Part shown: positions 6,926-8,280 of the stretch, piece by piece | Layout of the letters: each line of letters opens with the position of its first letter | Numbering within the stretch: the stretch's first letter is position 1 | NCBI GenBank assembly: GCA_016214375.1 | Contig: JACROQ010000040.1 | Coordinates: forward strand, 1 to 8,280 | Direction: 5' to 3' | Origin: Nitrospirota bacterium | GTDB lineage: Bacteria; Nitrospirota; 9FT-COMBO-42-15; HDB-SIOI813 | Length of the DNA stretch: 8,280 nt | The notes under the pieces: model-generated | Told to the model about the DNA's origin: nothing | The model's input: only the letters and a program-made list of their open reading frames with translations | Databases searched by the model: none | Position numbers and translations under genes: made by a program

Positions 6926-6967
6926 TGCACCGGGTTAATCAGATTCTTCGCTTCGCTCAGAATGACA
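6895..6967. repeat. Imperfect inverted pair of the same short repeat (copies 4 and 5)
   Basis: The left arm 6895-6926 (TGTCACCCTGAGCC...AAGGGTCTGAT) and the right arm 6937-6967 (reverse complement TGTCATTCTGAGCG...AAGAATCTGATT) are diverged inverted copies of the unit inside the MITE. The MITE's outer 19-bp ends are absent here. On the minus strand the hairpin lies just after hpt and is followed by ATTTCCATGTTTTTT, so it could terminate hpt transcription. Confidence 0.75.
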
Positions 6968-6991
6968 GGTTACGGGTATTTTCAGGTGAAT

Positions 6992-7516
6992 TTACCTGGC
7001 CCTTTTTAACAGACATATATAGGGTAGGTTCCTGTACTTCTGCTGATAGTCTAACCCATAACCCACCACAAACTGCTCCGGGATCTCAAATCCCTTGTAG
7101 GCCACAGGCAGGTCCACAATCCTCAAGGCAGGCCTGTCAAGGAGGACAACCACCTTCAGCGAAGCCGGATTCCTTGCCTTAAGGATCCTCAGCAGATAGC
7201 CCAGGGTAAAGCCTGTATCAATGATATCTTCAACAACTAAGACGTCCCGGTTTGTGATATCGATATCGAGGTCTTTCATAATCCTTACCGCGCCTGTCTC
7301 ACTCTTTTCTGTATAGGACGAGATAGACAAGAAGTCAACATAAAGGGGCATATCTATGGCCCGCATCAGGTCTGCAACGAAAACACATCCCCCTTTCAGG
7401 ACACAGACAAGGACAAGATCTTTTCCGGCGTAGTCCTTAGATATCTGGCTGCCGATCTCCCTGATCTTGTCCCTGATCTCCTCCCCAGTGATAATAACTT
7501 CACCTATTTCTCCCAT
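6992..7516 (-). CDS. hpt: Hypoxanthine phosphoribosyltransferase
   Basis: Purine salvage enzyme of the cytoplasm that joins hypoxanthine (often also guanine) to PRPP, giving IMP or GMP and pyrophosphate. It has 174 aa, typical for bacterial Hpt. Features: the LKGG loop at 40-43 (CVLKGGCVFVADL), the flexible-loop SSY at 66-68, the PRPP-binding signature VVEDIIDTG 94-102 with the two acidic residues and the catalytic-base region, Lys141 in VAYKGFEIP (the purine-binding Lys), and VGYGLDY 151-157. The C-terminus RNLPYICLL is as expected. The ATG at 7516-7514 is preceded at 6 nt by AAGGGGGG on the minus strand. In tilS-hpt-ftsH regions of other bacteria hpt is a neighbour of those genes; here it follows a PC4/nuclease-type gene instead, 243 bp away, with a candidate RNA antisense in the gap. 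No convincing promoter of its own was found. Confidence 0.97.
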   Translation of the reverse strand: MGEIGEVIITGEEIRDKIREIGSQISKDYAGKDLVLVCVLKGGCVFVADLMRAIDMPLYVDFLSISSYTEKSETGAVRIMKDLDIDITNRDVLVVEDIIDTGFTLGYLLRILKARNPASLKVVVLLDRPALRIVDLPVAYKGFEIPEQFVVGYGLDYQQKYRNLPYICLLKRAR

Positions 7517-7552
7517 GACGGCCCCCCCTTATCTTTCCTGACTCCCCTTTCC

Positions 7553-7581
7553 TTGACAGCGATATTTTGAAGTGGTACGAT
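7553..7581 (+). promoter_or_regulatory. Sigma-70-type promoter for the candidate RNA
   Basis: Consensus -35 TTGACA (7553-7558), a 17-bp spacer and -10 TACGAT (7576-7581, 4 of 6 consensus bases). Transcription would start near G7588, exactly where the end-to-end helix of the predicted RNA begins. It points away from hpt, and no protein gene lies downstream on this strand. Confidence 0.55.
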
Positions 7582-7587
7582 AGAGTT

Positions 7588-7761
7588 GCCCTGAGGATTC
7601 AGGATCAACAAGATGTCCTGATGGGAACCCCCCGGAGGTGATCAAAGGGGCCCCAAAGAGGCGTAAGGAGTTCGAAGAGTTAGCAAGCTGACGAGCAGTC
7701 AGAAGTTAGCTTGGCGAATCTACCCTCTTGGACAGCATGATCCTGGAACCCAGGGTTTTTT
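7588..7761 (+). ncRNA. Candidate structured small RNA, about 174 nt, unclassified (6S-like rod shape)
   Basis: Bounded by a good promoter and an intrinsic terminator, and without a convincing ORF. The ends pair with each other: 7589-7593 with 7751-7755, then 7595-7607 with 7738-7750 (one mismatch, one wobble), then after an internal loop 7614-7618 with 7730-7734. Further in, 7653-7674 pairs with 7715-7731 through several short helices with bulges, and the tip has CTGAC-GAGCA-GTCAG (7688-7702). The inner helix and the TGTCC helix compete for two bases. The 5' side between them (7619-7652) is left to form a C/G-rich hairpin or stay open. Length, closed ends and a large internal opening resemble 6S RNA (ssrS), the RNA-polymerase-binding regulator, but the opening is lopsided and I do not recognise conserved 6S sequence. 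It lacks the SRP RNA core and riboswitch motifs I know. RNA status is inferred from structure and signals. Confidence 0.5.
7740..7761 (+). terminator. Intrinsic terminator of the candidate RNA
   Basis: ATCCTGG-AAC-CCAGGGT (7740-7756, one wobble) forms a 6-7 bp stem with a 3-nt loop, followed by six T's (7756-7761). The stem is short and competes with the end-to-end helix of the RNA. The last T's overlap, on the opposite strand, the stop codon of the convergent gene ending at 7760. Confidence 0.6.
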
Positions 7762-8278
7762 ATTCCCCAATCCCGTATTTGCTGAGAAGCTGCCTGTAAT
7801 CCTTCCCATAAAAGAGCTTTATATTCAGCTCTGGATAAACCTTCCTGAGGAGCTTCACCTTTTTGTTCTTTTTTGTAACAAGACTCTGCTTCATGGTTGT
7901 CAGTTCGATATACAGGTCAAGGTCAGGGAGGTAAAAGTCCGGGGTAAAGCTCTCGACAACCTTGCCCGACTCATCCCACCGCACCGGAAAGGTCTTTGGC
8001 TCATACGCCCACCGGATCTGATAAAAATTCAATATGCTGGCAAATTCCTCTTCGCTCGGATGTGCAAAACCGATCTCCCTCTCTTTTTTTAGCTCATCTA
8101 CATCTTCAAATTCATCTGAAAATCCCTGAAGGGTACAGACCTCCTCTAACAGGTTGACCATCCTCCTGATTTCAGGGAGCATCGAGGCAGGGATCGCAAC
8201 CCCCTTTTCCGTAGGAAGCGAGTCCCCCTCGCGGGTCTTGATATGGAGGCGGATATCTATAAAAGATTGCTGTCCCTC
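7760..8278 (-). CDS. PC4-like domain fused to a PD-(D/E)XK-like nuclease domain, 5' partial
   Basis: The frame is open to the right edge, with 172 residues visible. The ATG at 8182 is probably internal: the residues before it (FIDIRLHIKTREGDSLPTEK, then GVAIP) look like the core of a PC4/YdbC-type domain, with its IR...K...G...PT.KG pattern, a small beta-rich fold that binds single-stranded DNA. A charged linker follows (about residues 52-72), then a second domain: a helix with acidic EEEF (about 77-80), FTPDFYLPDLDLYIELTTMKQ (about 111-131) and a basic VTKKNKKVKLLRKVYP stretch. The PD...ExT spacing fits a PD-(D/E)XK nuclease core in which the usual Lys is Thr, with Lys130 nearby. I recall similar hypothetical proteins next to hpt in other phyla, but cannot confirm it here. 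Nuclease activity is inference. It is convergent with the candidate RNA and lies upstream of hpt on the same strand. Confidence 0.65.
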   Translation of the reverse strand, partial: EGQQSFIDIRLHIKTREGDSLPTEKGVAIPASMLPEIRRMVNLLEEVCTLQGFSDEFEDVDELKKEREIGFAHPSEEEFASILNFYQIRWAYEPKTFPVRWDESGKVVESFTPDFYLPDLDLYIELTTMKQSLVTKKNKKVKLLRKVYPELNIKLFYGKDYRQLLSKYGIGE

Positions 8279-8280
8279 TC

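Noticed and set aside
6925..7182. 85-codon plus-strand frame
   Set aside because: It starts inside a repeat and runs antisense through the hpt coding region; its product is rich in Pro, Gln and Ser with no family resemblance.
7619..7660. Fluoride riboswitch-like TGATGGGAACC segment
   Set aside because: Only a few bases resemble the crcB motif; the rest of the motif and a downstream transporter on that strand are absent.
7588..7761. Retron msr-msd RNA (end-to-end inverted repeats)
   Set aside because: No reverse transcriptase in the window, and the terminator and promoter layout fits an independent small RNA better.
7588..7761. Bacterial SRP RNA
   Set aside because: The conserved domain IV core (GGTCAGGTCCGGAAGGAAGCAGC-like) is not present on either strand.
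8180..8182. ATG 8182 (minus) as the start of the last gene
   Set aside because: The frame is open upstream and codes for a PC4-like pattern, so the ATG is most likely internal.

Overview
This window reads as bacterial chromosome, dense and moderately GC-rich, from a Gram-negative lineage that carries an NtrY/NtrX two-component system. DUF4321 and stand-alone DUF721 proteins plus interspersed TGTCATYCTGAG...-type repeats would fit Nitrospirota, Thermodesulfobacteriota/Desulfobacterota or a neighbouring uncultured phylum. That placement is inference from gene content only. There are no tRNA, rRNA or CRISPR sequences and no gene-free stretch over 300 bases.

Layout. Positions 2-6098 (+) hold a compact same-strand run: ntrY (enters from outside the window), ntrX, galT and uvrB, joined by a 3-nt gap, a 28-nt overlap and a TTGA stop/start overlap. 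Positions 6099-6258 are a 160-bp MITE-like element with perfect 19-bp terminal inverted repeats and a TTAG direct repeat on both sides. It sits exactly between the stop codons of uvrB and a convergent small membrane protein gene (DUF4321, 6528-6259, minus). A short divergent promoter region separates this from a DUF721/DciA-like gene (6579-6854, plus). A second, more diverged copy of the inner repeat (6895-6967) lies between it and hpt (7516-6992, minus). Positions 7553-7761 contain a canonical promoter, about 174 nt able to fold end to end, and an intrinsic terminator on the plus strand: a candidate small structured RNA that I cannot assign to a family with certainty. The window closes with a minus-strand gene (8278-7760, 5' end outside) whose product looks like a PC4-type single-strand-binding domain fused to a PD-(D/E)XK-like nuclease fold.

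How the genes relate. NtrY/NtrX would sense a periplasmic or membrane signal and activate sigma-54 promoters. The NtrY reading frame, however, lacks roughly 80-90 residues between its phospho-accepting histidine and its N-box, so it may not be a working kinase, or the assembly may be wrong there. galT (sugar-nucleotide metabolism) and uvrB (excision repair) appear to share the transcript without an obvious functional link. hpt (purine salvage) is downstream of the PC4/nuclease gene on the same strand, with the candidate RNA antisense to the gap between them.

Most worth following up: the candidate RNA at 7588-7761, the compensatory base changes seen among five copies of the short repeat, the reconstructable MITE insertion, the internal deletion in NtrY, and the PC4-nuclease fusion.
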